Source: Spongilla lacustris
Taxonomy: Eukaryota; Porifera; Demospongiae; Spongillida; Spongillidae
Assembly: GCA_949361645.1 (NCBI GenBank)
Contig: OX442417.1
Span: forward strand, 15,533,427-15,597,426
DNA length: 64,000 nucleotides
Direction: 5' to 3'
A program made the position numbers and the translations under genes. The notes below the pieces were generated by a model that was given only the letters and a program-made list of their open reading frames with translations, had not been told where the DNA came from and did not search any database. Shown in pieces: positions 13,472-25,055 of the stretch (its first letter is position 1; each line of letters begins with the position of its first letter).

Positions 13472-14145
13472 GAGGGTGCTCCACAATCAAGGAAAATCAA
13501 CAACAAACAGTTAATTAACACCAAATGTTTAATAGTGTGTGTGTGTTATGTAGGATTAGGGCATCACTCCATCACACTCAACCCGCACTTAACATACACC
13601 ATCATGACACTATACTACATCTCCCTCCCACAATGTTCATCATTCAGTGTCTTGGACATCTTGCTCTCATTCTTTCCTCCCCGGTAGCAGGCATTCTTGT
13701 TCACTTTCACCTTTTGCTGGCTATCACCCTCGGCTCATGGCTCTGGCCTTCACCTTCCCCTGGTGTCATCACCCATTCTTGGCTGCTCCTTATTTTTTAT
13801 GGTGAATCCTGGTAGCTATGGCATGGTCAGGGTGGCAGTGGTATCTTCTCCTCCTTTCCTCGAGATTGAAGGATCTACCATGGGCCCACCACTGCCACCA
13901 TGTGGGATTAGGTCATCACTCCATCACACGCATACATCATTACAGGCTGATAAGCTTATGTAAACATACTAAAACGAATTAAAATTACCCAAAATTACCA
14001 TATGATTCTATACAGGCATCCAAAATGATTTCAACTTGCCTAACTTATTAATAAATTCAAACCACTAAATCAAGATACAATGACCACTCATTTCAACTTT
14101 AATTAACTGTTTGTGGTCAATTTTCCTTGATTGTGGAACACCCTC
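13472..14145. mobile_element. 674-bp element with 47-bp terminal inverted repeats
   Basis: The left terminus 13472-13518 (starts GAGGGTGCTCCACAATCAAG, ends TTAATTAA) is mirrored at 14099-14145 with few mismatches. The interior contains two copies of an ATTAGG-CATCACTCCATCACAC motif (13555 and 13908) and no transposase. Superfamily not assigned; no flanking duplication seen. Confidence 0.75.
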
Positions 14146-15781
14146 CTATTATGGAGAGCTGGTCGTTTGGGGCTATGTGGAGCTGATGGCTGTGGGGTGT
14201 GGCAATGGAGGAGTGGCTGTGGGGTGGGGCAATGGAAGAGTGGCTGTGGGGTGGAGCAACACTGTCCATATAACACTGCCCATCTACCACTGTAGCATGC
14301 AATTACATGTAAAGGTAAGAAAAGAAAATATGAGAACAAATAGTTCTTTTATATATATGTATCCAAAAGTTGTGACATTCAAGTTGTGATAATGAAGATG
14401 CGTCATGATAGCAGTTTATTATATTGGTACCTGAAACCATCAACTACTATTGACATTAAATGCTGAACAGAAGCTAATGGCCATCAGATTCCTAGATCTT
14501 TGACTGATGTCTGAGTCCTCCAAAATACAATCCTCATGCACATCCACTGGTAATTTTTTTTTTTCATATCATCCCTAGCTACCATAAATTAATAAAGTGT
14601 ATCTAGAAGATGTACATGTATTCAAATTCAGGATGTATTTAAATGGATCAGCCAGTGCAATTGCAGTTACAATTGATTGTTGTCTAGTTGGATTCCGTTG
14701 ACTGCTATATTCGTCCTCCATGATCCAGCAGAAAAGCGCATTTTCGTTACTACATATTCCTCACTTTGGCGTAGTAGGAAGCTTTGTGGGGACAAAGAAC
14801 ATCAGAAATCAGTGCAAATATAGCATGCTCGTCAACCACTCTAACCAGGTGCTGATACATGCACTTTCCCAATTCAAGGTATGCCAATGAATGCACCTTT
14901 TAAAATAAGTGGCTCCACAATTATCCTTGGCATATATAGAGTTTCTAAATGAAACTCTCAGACAAAGATTGCAGATCCCCGGTGGGCTAAATTTTCAAAA
15001 TCCTGGATACGTGCCTGCAAACTGCATGTACTTTTGGTTTGAAGTTTGAACCAGTATGCCGGTCATTTAGGATTGGGGTGGGGGGTAGGGCCCATAAATG
15101 GAATTGTAAAAATTAAACACTCCGGCTGCACATCTCTCATACAGTTAGAATCGATTAACTGTGTACATCTGTAATATATGCTATCTAAGTATGAGTATGT
15201 ACATGTAGGTATGCAATACAACCATTCAACCCAAAGCGAACCAACGTATACGGTTGATATAACTCCTGATTACTTAGTGGTATCAACTTATAAATGTAAG
15301 CCGGTATGTAATAATAATTAATCGGCTTCTCAGTTAATTGTTTGATCAAGTTAAATTCAATTGTGTGATGTACTGACAAAGAAACACCATATTGTAGCAA
15401 ACATATGCCACAGGCTGCTTTCTGAACATTTCACACCGGCGCTTTTTTCAACACTACATTTGTAGATCAGTAGATGCCTCTACATAAGTGTTCTATACGA
15501 ACAACGGGTGCCATCATCGACATGTATTTAGGGGGGAGGGGGCTGATTGCACGTCTCATGCCTGCGGCTACTACATCCACATTGCCAGTCATTTGCCAGG
15601 TCACAGGCGCATATTATGCACCTGACCTACATGTATAGTTTTCACACCTTGGTCCTGGACAGAAAGCTTCGACCTGCGTAAGCTAACGGCTTGAGTTTTG
15701 TCTATTAGTATATACATGTAAATGTATGATTTTGATCACCTTCGTCACGTGCCCAAAACTCCACAAATTTATTCCGTTATA
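14146..15781. other. Intergenic region upstream of the first aldo/keto reductase
   Basis: Near 14170-14262 there are about three degenerate copies of a GTGGCTGTGGGGTGGRGCAA unit. The rest shows no gene. The promoter of the reductase gene must lie at the right end, but I see no distinctive core element. Confidence 0.4.
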
Positions 15782-16876
15782 ATGCCTGTAGTAAAGAAAG
15801 CGCTGGGATCCCAAGGCTTGCAAGTGTCAGCACAGGGCCTGTACGTTATCTTTAAAGAATGCATTCTCCTTATATGTATTGACTTGCTCCCACTGTTCTT
15901 CGGATGTAGGGGTTGTATGGGTATGACCGCCTTCTACACGGGTTTTAACCTTGTCGAGCATGAAGGAAAGTCCTTGCAGACCATCGCAAGAGCACTGGAG
16001 CTTGGCCTGAACTTCTTCGATACGGCGTGGATGTACCAGTCCATTGGCCCCGACGGTCACGTGAATGCCACGAACGAAGAGCTCCTGGGAAAAGCCATCA
16101 AGATCCACGGACGCGACAAGTTCATCATCGCTACCAAGTTTGGCGTTATTCGATCCGCTACTGGTATGACAATCTCGGGCAAGCCAGAGCTGGTGAGGTC
16201 GCAACTGGCGGACTCCCTCAAAAGGCTGGGAACGGACTACGTCGACCTATACTACCAGCACCGCATGGACCCCAGCACCCCCATAGAGGAGACCATGGAG
16301 TGTCTGAAGCAGCTGGTGCAGGAGGGGAAGATTAGGTACGTTGGCCTCTCCGAGTGCACACCTTCGGAGCTCCGCAGGGCGCATGCGGTGTATCCCGTGA
16401 CCGCTATCCAGATGGAGTATTCTCTGCAGTCCAGAGATGTTGAAACGGAGGTAATTCCCGCAGCTCGAGAACTAGGTGTTGGGATTGTAGCATACTCTCC
16501 GCTGGGGCGTGGTTTCCTGTCTGCCACATTCACATCACTTGATCAACTGGCCGAGAACGATAGACGCAGGCAGTTTCCTCGCTTCTCCGAGGAGAACTTT
16601 GCGAAGAACGTGCAGACTCGGTTCTTTGAGTATTCAGCCAAGAAGGGCTGTACTCCTGCCCAGTTGGCCCTAGCCTGGGTGCACGCACAGGGGGAGGACA
16701 TCTTCCCCATACCTGGGACAAAGGATCCCTCCAGGTTGGAGGAAAACCTTGGTGCCCTGAACATCAAGTTGACTCCAGAGGAAGCCAAGGAGGTCGGGGA
16801 ACTGGTGGAAGCAGGGTCTGGGGACCGGTATCCGGGAATGGCCGGGACCTTTAACAGTCGCTTAAACAATTTATGA
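15782..16876 (+). CDS. Aldo/keto reductase, AKR13/YakC-like, copy 1
   Basis: Cytosolic NADPH-dependent reductase of carbonyl substrates; the physiological substrate cannot be told from sequence. Two exons, 15782-15840 and 15910-16876, join across a 69-bp GT-AG intron to give 341 residues, normal for the family. The ATG at 15782 is chosen because family similarity starts there (KALGSQGLQVSAQGLGCMGM); 20 more open codons upstream are not conserved in the second copy. The catalytic tetrad is complete: Asp57 (FFDTAWMY), Tyr62, Lys96 (IATKFG) and His137 (YYQHRMD). The C-terminal PGTKDPSRLEENL segment fits cofactor binding. A very similar copy lies at 25176-26268, differing mainly at residues 30-40 and 99-110. 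Confidence 0.93.
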   Translation: MPVVKKALGSQGLQVSAQGLYVIFKECILLICIDLLPLFFGCRGCMGMTAFYTGFNLVEHEGKSLQTIARALELGLNFFDTAWMYQSIGPDGHVNATNEELLGKAIKIHGRDKFIIATKFGVIRSATGMTISGKPELVRSQLADSLKRLGTDYVDLYYQHRMDPSTPIEETMECLKQLVQEGKIRYVGLSECTPSELRRAHAVYPVTAIQMEYSLQSRDVETEVIPAARELGVGIVAYSPLGRGFLSATFTSLDQLAENDRRRQFPRFSEENFAKNVQTRFFEYSAKKGCTPAQLALAWVHAQGEDIFPIPGTKDPSRLEENLGALNIKLTPEEAKEVGELVEAGSGDRYPGMAGTFNSRLNNL

Positions 16877-16950
16877 CCAGCTTATGCGTAGGGCTTAGCT
16901 AGCACTGCTGAAGTTAGCTGCTGGTTCTAATTGTGTTATAGGATTTTGTA

Positions 16951-16960
16951 AATAAATAAA
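16951..16960 (+). terminator. Candidate polyadenylation signal
   Basis: Two overlapping AATAAA hexamers (AATAAATAAA) begin 75 bp after the stop codon of the first reductase gene, a normal distance for an animal 3' UTR. Confidence 0.6.
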
Positions 16961-17059
16961 AACTATTCAGAAAGCATTTGGATTGATTTTTGTACAGATC
17001 TGTTGTATCATGATAGGAAGACACTATATTTTGTAACATATCAACATTTGCAACCTAGT

Positions 17060-17269
17060 CAGGGGTCATTATAATTTTTCTCAAGCGTTAGGACCACACT
17101 AGGTATTGGTAGGACATCAGACAAATGTGGTCGGACATGCACAACGTAACAGTTATAACACTTTCTGATGCGAGTGGGCTTAACAAAACATTTGTAAGCA
17201 TGTTATACACTGACATACATGTAGTACTCATAAGTTGATACATGTAACTGTGCGTTATAATGACCCCTG
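17060..17269. mobile_element. MITE with CAGGGGTCATTATAA ends and CTAGT duplication
   Basis: 210 bp bounded by CAGGGGTCATTATAA and its perfect inverse TTATAATGACCCCTG. The five bases CTAGT directly flank both sides (17055-17059 and 17270-17274), a likely target-site duplication. No coding capacity. Confidence 0.8.
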
Positions 17270-17532
17270 CTAGTTGTCATTTCATCATAACAGTGGGTGA
17301 AGCCAGGGTGAGGCAGGACATGTATGGGAGACTAAGCCTGACCTTGGTGAGGGAGAACGCTAGGGCTATCCTGGCAAGATCCAGCTGGCCTGTTAGCTGA
17401 ACCCTTGTGTGCTATGTCCTGTTAGTATGATTTATTGTAAGTAATGGTTTAATTCACTCAGAACTGTGACTTCTTTCTGAATTGTTTGATCCTCCTCGTC
17501 CATGAGAATGGATGTTAGATTTAGAGAGAGTG

Positions 17533-17605
17533 CTGGTGATGATGGTACCGGTATGAGTACTGATGATGGTACCGGTATGAGTACTGATGATGGTACCGGT
17601 ATGAG
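17533..17605 (+). repeat. 24-bp minisatellite, left block
   Basis: Three copies of a 24-bp unit (GATGATGGTACCGGTATGAG plus TACT). The array resumes at 18457 in register after an 851-bp insertion. Confidence 0.9.
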
Positions 17606-18456
17606 CAGTGATGCCGCGGCCAGCACGGACCGTCCGTGACCGTATTCATTTGACGGTTTTTGACGGCCGACCGTGACCGTGACCGGGAAGCTTACCGATC
17701 ACGTGATTAAACCGTGAAAAATAATTGGCCGTCAAATTTATTTGCTGGCCGTCCGTGGCCGTCTGAACTTTTGACGGTTCATTAAGCCTATTCACGTCAC
17801 TAGCGTCACGTGTAGTGGATTTTTTCCCTGCGTGGCAAATGTCGTCTTTCCAAGAACCTTTGAGGATAAGCCACCTGATAGCGTGGTGAAGTCTGCAGCA
17901 AACCCACCCGACTGTCACCAACACGTGGCTATGGAACCATTTAAAATTTTATTATTTACGTTGTCGACATAGTCTCGTCCCCAGCCTGATATGTATTCGT
18001 AATATGCGATGTAATCCATCCGCTGCTGCCGAATGTGAGTCTGGGGACACGACTTGCCATGATTATGTGTTATCACGTGGATTCCACGTGCGAGCGAGTT
18101 TTCTCCCAGTTGAGACTCATTGTGAAGATGGAGGATGGATCCAGCCAGGATTGAATCTGTTCTCTTTCTCAGCTGCAATAAAGCCTTTAGTTAATTGAAT
18201 CTGTTCTTTCACACTTGTTTTGCTATGCCCATGCATATACCGTTCATGAACCATTTCTATTGATACGCGCATGCCAAACTTCTAATAGCATAAATAATGA
18301 CCGTCCGTGACCGTATTAAAATTTTGACGGTTGACGGCCAGCCGTGTACGTGACCGTATTGAAATCATACGGTCCATCTTTGACCGTGAACGTGACCGTC
18401 TATATCCAAACGGCCAGCCGTGAACGTGACCGGATTGTCAAAAGCTGGCCGCGGCA
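17606..18456. mobile_element. Element inserted in the minisatellite, with subterminal GACCGT clusters
   Basis: Removing 17606-18456 rejoins the 24-bp minisatellite exactly in register. The ends carry an inverted repeat GCCGCGGCCAGC / GCTGGCCGCGGC. The terminal ~150 bp on each side are packed with GACCGT, TGACGG and GGCCGTC words, as in subterminal transposase-binding clusters of hAT or CACTA elements. The first bases CAGTGATG may be a diverged copy of the target duplication TACTGATG found at the right edge, or part of a hAT-type CAGTG end. No transposase. A smaller MITE (17970-18054) is nested inside. Confidence 0.75.
17970..18054. mobile_element. MITE of the TAGTCTCGT...ACGAGACTA family, nested
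   Basis: Left end TAGTCTCGTCCCCAG, right end GTCTGGGGACACGACT, interior GTAATCCATCCGCTGCTG. Relatives with the same ends and a CATCC(G)CAGCTG-like core are at 24960-25055, 46079-46190, 55356-55447 and 56292-56408; half a copy is at about 20383-20445. Confidence 0.7.
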
Positions 18457-18594
18457 TACTGATGATGGTACCGGTATGAGTACTGATGATGGTACCGGTA
18501 TGAGTACTGATGATGGTACCGGTATGAGTACTGGTGATGGTACTGGTATGAGTACTGATGATGGTACCGGTACTGGTATGAGTACTCAGAAAGC
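18457..18594 (+). repeat. 24-bp minisatellite, right block
   Basis: Five to six copies of the same 24-bp unit as 17533-17605, some shortened or with ACCGGTACTGG variants. Confidence 0.9.
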
Positions 18595-18764
18595 ATCTCA
18601 AGTATGATCAATTCTGCTCAGACTAAATGTATATGTACATCTGATTCACTCACCAGTGATCAATTTGTTTTCTTCCTTAGAATTCAGCTACGGAATGTTG
18701 TACTTCCGTTTTAAATACATGTAATAGGTTCATACATTCTTCATTACACATGTACGTACAGTAA

Positions 18765-18928
18765 GCTCGGTTATCGACACTCAAACGAATTAGTGGTTCA
18801 ATTAGCAACCAACCACGAATATCGTGAATCTAATCAGCTAGCTTGTGCAGAATGGCTAAGTCAAAAGCGTGTAAACGGTTGGTTGCTAATTAAACCAGTA
18901 ATTCGTTTGAATGTCGATAACACCGAGC
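18765..18928. mobile_element. MITE with ~45-bp terminal inverted repeats
   Basis: Left arm starts GCTCGGTTATCGACACTCAA and the right arm ends with its near-inverse ATGTCGATAACACCGAGC; the inner parts (AATTAGCAACCAACC / GGTTGGTTGCTAATT) also pair. 164 bp, non-coding. Confidence 0.8.
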
Positions 18929-19124
18929 ACCCCGACAAGGATCGTACATACATGTAGTCACCTGTACAGATTATGTAATTATTTTTACTCGTGTTCTTCA
19001 AAACTACGTACGTGTGCGTCACATGAGCATCCAAGGCCAAGATGGCAAGAAAGAAATTGTACCCATCCTCAGACTAAAAATTACACTGTGAACTAGTAAT
19101 CTGGGGTATACAGATGTGCATGGC

Positions 19125-20263
19125 CAGGGTTGCCGAAGGCCAGCCCGGCCTGCCAGGTCGGCCTGCCAGGCCGGACATTTAGCTTGGCCTGGCAGGCCGG
19201 ACCGTGACCTGACAGGCCGGCAGGCCGGGATCCACCCACTTATTATAATAAATTATTAATTCATTTCGCGATGTCTATAGCTATATATGGGACAGTTTCC
19301 GAGATAACTTCCTATACAGTTTTATAACATTATAGAATAATCGTGTTATAACATTTGAATTGCTGTATCTGCCGAACAATAAAGGCTATCAACTTCCTAT
19401 TTTCAACACTTCATACTACACCATTGCCCTATAGGGTAAAATACATGTACACTTTTGTGTCTTGCACTTGCTCAGTACCATCATTGCAACGTTAGATACC
19501 CCACCAAGTTCAAACCCAACATAACTTTCTGTAGGAGTAATCAAATCGCTTCAAATTCGGTTTGTAGGTAGAGAGGTCCTATATCTATCGATTTGTTCTG
19601 TTCGTTAATTTTTATGCCATACGTTACGGAGATATAGTTGAACAAACTATACGTGCACTTTTTCCCGCTCGATACGCGGCAATGATATAATCACCACCTC
19701 CCATACTTTGAGCGGGACGCGATTTGCCCAAATCATCGGCGCGAATCGAGCGGGAAAATGTGCACGTACGTAGTTTGTTCAACTACATCTCCGTAATGGA
19801 TGGCATAAAAATTAACAAACAGAATAAATCGAAAGATATAGGACCTCTCTACCTACAAACCGAATTTGAAGCGATTTGATTACTCCTACAGATACAGAAA
19901 CTGAGTCTGAGATACATAACATGCAGTGATGCAAACAGCGCGCTTGCTATCTAAAGACTTGTAATTTACCATGCATTGTGCTTCAGCATGACACACGCCT
20001 CCAAACGTTGAGGGAGTAGGTTCCATCTCTGGCGCTGTTGAATCAGCTTAGCTCGCGAAAACACCCGCTCGGATGGAGCTGAAGATGTATGAATTTTTAA
20101 TAAATTGTTTAATAATATCATAATGTTTTGTGGTTAGCCATGAATTTTTAATAAATTGTTTAATAACATCAATTTATCCGACCTGGCAGGCCGGCCTGGC
20201 AGGCCGGGGCTGTCAGGCCGGCCGGTCACAGGCCGGACCCCGGCCTGACTTTCGGCAACCCTG
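19125..20263. mobile_element. hAT-like non-autonomous element, copy 1, 8-bp TSD TGCATGGC
   Basis: Termini CAGGGTTGCCGAA and inverse. The 8 bp TGCATGGC at 19117-19124 and 20264-20271 flank it perfectly, the hallmark of hAT transposition. Each subterminal 120 bp carries an array of GGCCTGGCAGGCCGG-type palindromic words. The AT-rich interior (about 19284-19900) is homologous to the fold-back element at 50130-50951, so the hAT carries a captured, right-truncated insertion. No transposase frame is present. A second copy is at 41845-42986. Confidence 0.92.
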
Positions 20264-20906
20264 TGCATGGCCGCATAGTATCCCACGATGGCTGCCAGTC
20301 GAGTAAAATTTTGGTAGCCAGACTAGACACTTAGTTACATGATGACGACGTTAAATAATAAACAAAAAAAAAAAAATGCCCCCTACACGTAATCCATCCG
20401 CTGCTGTGTACGAGGGTCTGGGGACGAAACTACTTCGGTGGAATCGAGATGGCAGTCGATAAACACCTCCTGGTAGTTTTCCCCACCGAGTTTGAGCCGA
20501 GGGGGATTCTCCGGCGAAAAATAAGTCGTATGCCGTTCTGTCGCGTGGAAGACATCACGAGTGCTTCTCGATACGACGACCGGCAAAGTCAGAAGCGGGT
20601 AGGCCTACGTTACGTTACGTTACTGACCTGCGTTTATTAGATTTGTGAGCATGTCATAGGGATGCTTGTGGTCGTATTGTTTGTTTTGTCCTTTTTTTGG
20701 TTTTTTTTTTGTTTTGTTGCAACAAATCAGATTCAGATGGTTACCCACACTATGTGTGCATGCAGCAGTGCATTATAGTAATGCGCGCGCCCATGCGGCT
20801 AAAGGGCGCTGGTTGCACATAGTCACGTGTACATGTACACACACGTACACACAATGACATTTACACACGCGCGTTTACACATGCACACCAGCAGAGCGTA
20901 GAAACA
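20264..20906. other. Intergenic region upstream of the LRR gene
   Basis: Contains a half copy of the CATCCGCTGCTG / GGTCTGGGGACGA MITE family at about 20383-20445 and a T-rich stretch at 20692-20716. The 5' end of the LRR gene should lie here, but no convincing start codon or core promoter was found. Confidence 0.4.
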
Positions 20907-22661
20907 TGCAAGAAAGAAAGCGAATTTACGGAGGTCCTGACCAGAACGGCTCCTAAGGAAGTGACGGTGACCAGAGACCTTGGTGAAGACGTCGACATAG
21001 ACAGCGTCGTTAAAAGGAAGTACCGACCCATTGGAGGTAAGAGTCAGTGGGAAAACCGGGAATGTAACAATGTAATGTAAGGCTGGCTGCAGGCTGTAAG
21101 CATTAATGTATTAACCCCATTGCGCCCGGCCCTCCGTCACCTTGGCTATAGCTAGCTCATTGCGGCATTAGTACTGGTGTATGCTTGCCGACTTGGCATA
21201 TTAAGCGGGTGTGCGTGTAAACAACATAGCCGCGTACCCGAAATATCTAGAAATTATGGCTGTAGGGCTCCGGTGCTAATTAGATCACCACGTAGCCATA
21301 GGAGGATATGCTGTTAGCAGGGTGCCAACCTCGCAAAATGTTTATTTAAAAGATTTATGTTACAAATTTAAGACTTTTTATATACTTAGACAAGGAAAAT
21401 CTGGTAAGGTTGGCAGCCTTGAACTGTTAGAGGGACATCATGGGGAGTAAGTACACAATCCCCCCCCCCCCCCCCCCCCCCCCCCCCATTTAAGGATACA
21501 CTAAAAATGTTAGACTGTGTAATATTTCCCTCTGTATGGCTGTGGTATCCATATCAAAGTTACTTCTCAACGTCTCACAATCCATTCCCCATAACTCTTA
21601 CAAATGCCTGCTCATTCCCATATGTCCATATTTTGGATCCAGTTGCCCGCGCTCTGTCCCACGTCATGGATCTGAGCCACCTCCTGGAGCTGAGGGTGGT
21701 GGGCGTGAAGCTGCCGGAGAGGGAGAGTCACAGCATGGAGGTATGGGTCTGGGCACCAGATGTGGGGTGGGATGCTCTAGATATAATGTGAAGTTGTGTG
21801 GTACATGGGAAAGGGTTAATGTGTTGGGTGTGATGGGAAAGGGTTAATGTGTTGGGTGTGATGGGAAAGGGTTAATGTGTTGGGTGTGATGGGAAAGGGT
21901 TAATGTATGGGGGAGGAGTTTTGAGGTGTGGTACATCTCTGGCACGCTGTTTGATGGCATGTTCATACTACTGTATGCCCCGCCCTTGATCAAATATCAA
22001 CACACTTAGCTGAAAATGTGCATGACAGGAGGCAAAGTTTTTTTTTTTAATTTTTGTACTTAACAGCTAGTAGTTTGGATTAGCTGATGATGTACATGAC
22101 AAGGTCAATAATTCCATTTTTTAAATATATATATATTTCTTAACAGTTTGAAGCTCTACTGCACCTGAGGACCCTGGTGATGGACGCCGTGGGACTCCAC
22201 ACCCTGCACCCATCAGTGGGGAGGCTGAGGAGTCTCCAGAGGCTGTCCTTGCAGCACAACATGCTGTTTGACCTCCCCCTGACCCTGCGCTTCCTCAGGT
22301 CCCTGGAGACCCTCAACATCACCGGGAACTTCTTCACCATCCTCCCCGGCGCCATACTGCACCTCCAGGGCCTGCAGAACCTGATTGGGGTGGAGGCGTG
22401 TCCCCTGAGGCTGGAGCCTGAGTGGAGCAGGTGCAGCGGAGCTTTGTGGGTAGCTCCGCCCACCTGCCCCGCCCACTTGCCCAGCCAGCAGCCCAAGAGC
22501 TTACAGGAGGTGGCCATTTGCTCAGCTGTTGGTTTGGACTGGTGGGGGGCGGGGCTGTCCCGGGAGTGCACCGATAGGCTGGCAGAGGCGGCGTCCTCAC
22601 ATGACCTCTGTGAGCACTGCCACCTAGCTGTAGTCAAACTAACTCCTCAGCAGGAAACCAC

Positions 22662-22759
<98 letters not shown>

Positions 22760-23349
22760 ATATGTACATGTTTGTGTGTGCATATGTGCTTTTGTGCATG
22801 TGTGGCCTGTGTGTATTTGTGTGTGTGTGCATGTGCATATGTGCTTTTGTGTGTGTTTATGTGTGCCTGTGCATATGTACCTGTATGTGTGTGTTATGGA
22901 TATGGGTACACAGGTGCTAAACACCAAATCTTGTTTCCCAGCACTGATATGCATACCTCATTTCCTTATAAGGGCACATATTGAAGGTACAGATTCCAGA
23001 GTTCTGCGGAATCAGAAACGTTCCATTCATCTTCATAGCCTGCTCCCCCCAGTGCAGGGACAGGGTACACCACAAGGTCAGGAAGCTGATGGACCTCCAG
23101 GGGCAGAGGGTGGAGCAGCTGGAGCAGCGGGGGGTGTGGCTGGCCCAACACCTGTACCAGGTGGAGTGCTCGGACATCTGGGAGATGAGGAGGCGGAGCC
23201 AGCTAGGTCGTGGTGTTGATATGAACCTTCGAGCCAATCCTGAAGAACTTGGCAAGAATCCCGACCTTCCACTGATAGACACGAGGCTGATCATACAAGT
23301 ATTGGGAGAGGAGGCTGTCCCTGTGGTGGATATGGTGTCCCCTGTTTGA
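20907..23349 (+). CDS. Leucine-rich-repeat protein with C-terminal Cys cluster (5' end uncertain)
   Basis: Four exons: about 20907-21036 (open upstream, true start not found), 21643-21740, 22147 to about 22663, and 22993-23349 ending in TGA. The first two junctions are in phase. Residues LELRVVGVKLPE, LRTLVMDAVGLHTLHPSVGR, LQRLSLQHNMLFDLP and LETLNITGNFFTILPG form at least four LRR units of the LxxLxLxxNxL type. The C-terminal part has cysteines spaced as in a zinc site: HDLCEHCHLAV in the third exon and FCGIRNVPF plus ACSPQC in the fourth. An intracellular LRR protein is likely (no signal peptide or membrane segment seen); function unknown. The donor of exon three is embedded in a GT microsatellite and the canonical AG/GT choice is out of phase with the last exon, so the junction is provisional. 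Confidence 0.75.
21460..21487. repeat. C homopolymer in LRR-gene intron
   Basis: About 28 consecutive C on the plus strand in the intron between 21036 and 21643. Confidence 0.9.
21800..21906 (+). repeat. 28-bp tandem repeat in LRR-gene intron
   Basis: Nearly four copies of a 28-bp unit (GGGTTAATGTGTTGGGTGTG plus ATGGGAAA) directly after exon two of the LRR gene. Confidence 0.9.
22664..22758 (+). repeat. GT microsatellite starting at the exon-three donor
   Basis: About 95 bp of pure TG dinucleotides beginning exactly where the third LRR-gene exon should be cut, followed by a degenerate TG-rich tail to about 22905. Confidence 0.95.
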
Positions 23350-23611
23350 TATTGGAGGCTGCAAGAGAGAGAGAGAGACAAGCCAAACCCCCACCACACC
23401 ACACCCCACTACACCCCTCCCCACACCCTCATCTGCAGGTACAGATATATGCATGTCTTGACAGCTATGACAGCATCAAGTTAAAGCATCATTACATTAT
23501 CCATCAAAGAGTGTACTTCATGCCACACACTTGGTGACAATCTGCCTCTTCATGTGGCATGTTAGTACCAATTCTGGGGACTGGCCAATACAGATCTACT
23601 GTAGCAAGGTT

Positions 23612-23995
23612 TTGGGATGATATGGAGAGGGAGGGTGTGAAGGGGGGTGGTTGTAAGAGGGAGGGTGTGAAGGGAGGTGGTTGATAGAGGGAGAGTGTGA
23701 ATGGAGGTGGTTGATAGAGGGAGGGTGTGAAGGGAAGGCAGTTGATAGAGGGAAGGGAGGTGGTTGATAGAGGGAGGGTGTGAAGGGAGGTGGTTGATAG
23801 AGGGAGGGTGTGAAGGGAGGTGGTTGATAGAGGGAGGGTGTGAAAGGCAGGTGGTTGATAGAGGGATGTTGTGAAGGGAAGGTGGTTGATAGAGGGAGGG
23901 TGTAAAGGGAGGTGGTTGATAGAGGGAGGGTGTGAAGGGAGATGGTTGATAAGAGTGAGAAGGTGAGGTAGTTGATAGAGCGAGGGTGTGAAGGG
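23612..23995 (+). repeat. ~31-bp minisatellite
   Basis: About twelve copies of a GGGAGGGTGTGAAGGGAGGT plus GGTTGATAGA unit, with some units shortened. It occupies the place where downstream exons of the minus-strand pyruvate kinase fragment would be expected. Confidence 0.9.
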
Positions 23996-24120
23996 AAGTG
24001 GTGGATGACTGTTGCCTGTCCTGTGAGAAACAGTGGTCAGGGTCAGGTGTGGTCAGGTGTAATAATGTACATCTGCCAGTGTTTGTAATTAAATCAGTAA
24101 GTTCTTATGGTTAGTTGTAC

Positions 24121-24499
<379 letters not shown>

Positions 24500-24517
24500 T
24501 TACCATGCCAACAGTGG

Positions 24518-24545
24518 TGGTGGGGGGGGGGGGGGGGGGGGGGGG
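24518..24545. repeat. G homopolymer
   Basis: Roughly 25 G interrupted by a single T near its left end, upstream of the pyruvate kinase fragment. Confidence 0.9.
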
Positions 24546-24959
24546 AGAGTCAATGACAGGCTTTCCTGCCCTGTTGCAACGACAATCCCTGGACATTACC
24601 TACGTACACTGTTCTCAATCCGTGGGACATAAACTCATGTGTGTCTGGTGATGTAGTCACATGGCACAACTGACTTTTGTGACTACTTAAATCTGCCTCA
24701 ATAGCAGGGGTAGCAAAGACTGGTCACACCCAGCTGATATCTTGGTCTCTGACTGGTTCATAACTGGTTGTGGTTCTTCAATCCACTAAATTCAAGCACT
24801 TTTTTTGGAGGCGTGGCTGTGCTGCATGTGGAGAGAAAGGCTGGGGAGGAGGTGAGGCGGGTTTGTATCTCTCTAGTGCAGCAGTTGCGGAGGGTTGGGG
24901 GAGTGGGAACAGTATGTGCGTTAATGCAACCAAATTTCTCCGGGTCCCGTAAAAGGGTA

Positions 24960-25055
24960 TCGTACCCAGACCCCACACGTCTGCAGCGGATGGATTACAT
25001 TGTACACCGCCTTTCGTACATTGCATGCTCTGACGTGTGGGGGGTCTGGGTACGA
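24960..25055. mobile_element. MITE of the CGTACCCAGACCCC family
   Basis: 96 bp bounded by TCGTACCCAGACCCCACACG and its inverse at 25036-25055, with the internal GCAGCGGATGGATTACATTG block shared with the family members at 17970, 55356 and elsewhere. It lies 120 bp upstream of the second reductase start codon. Confidence 0.8.

Noticed and set aside
15827..16204. Antisense open frames within the reductase exons
   Set aside because: Shadow frames of GC-rich coding sequence; they recur at the same place in the second reductase.
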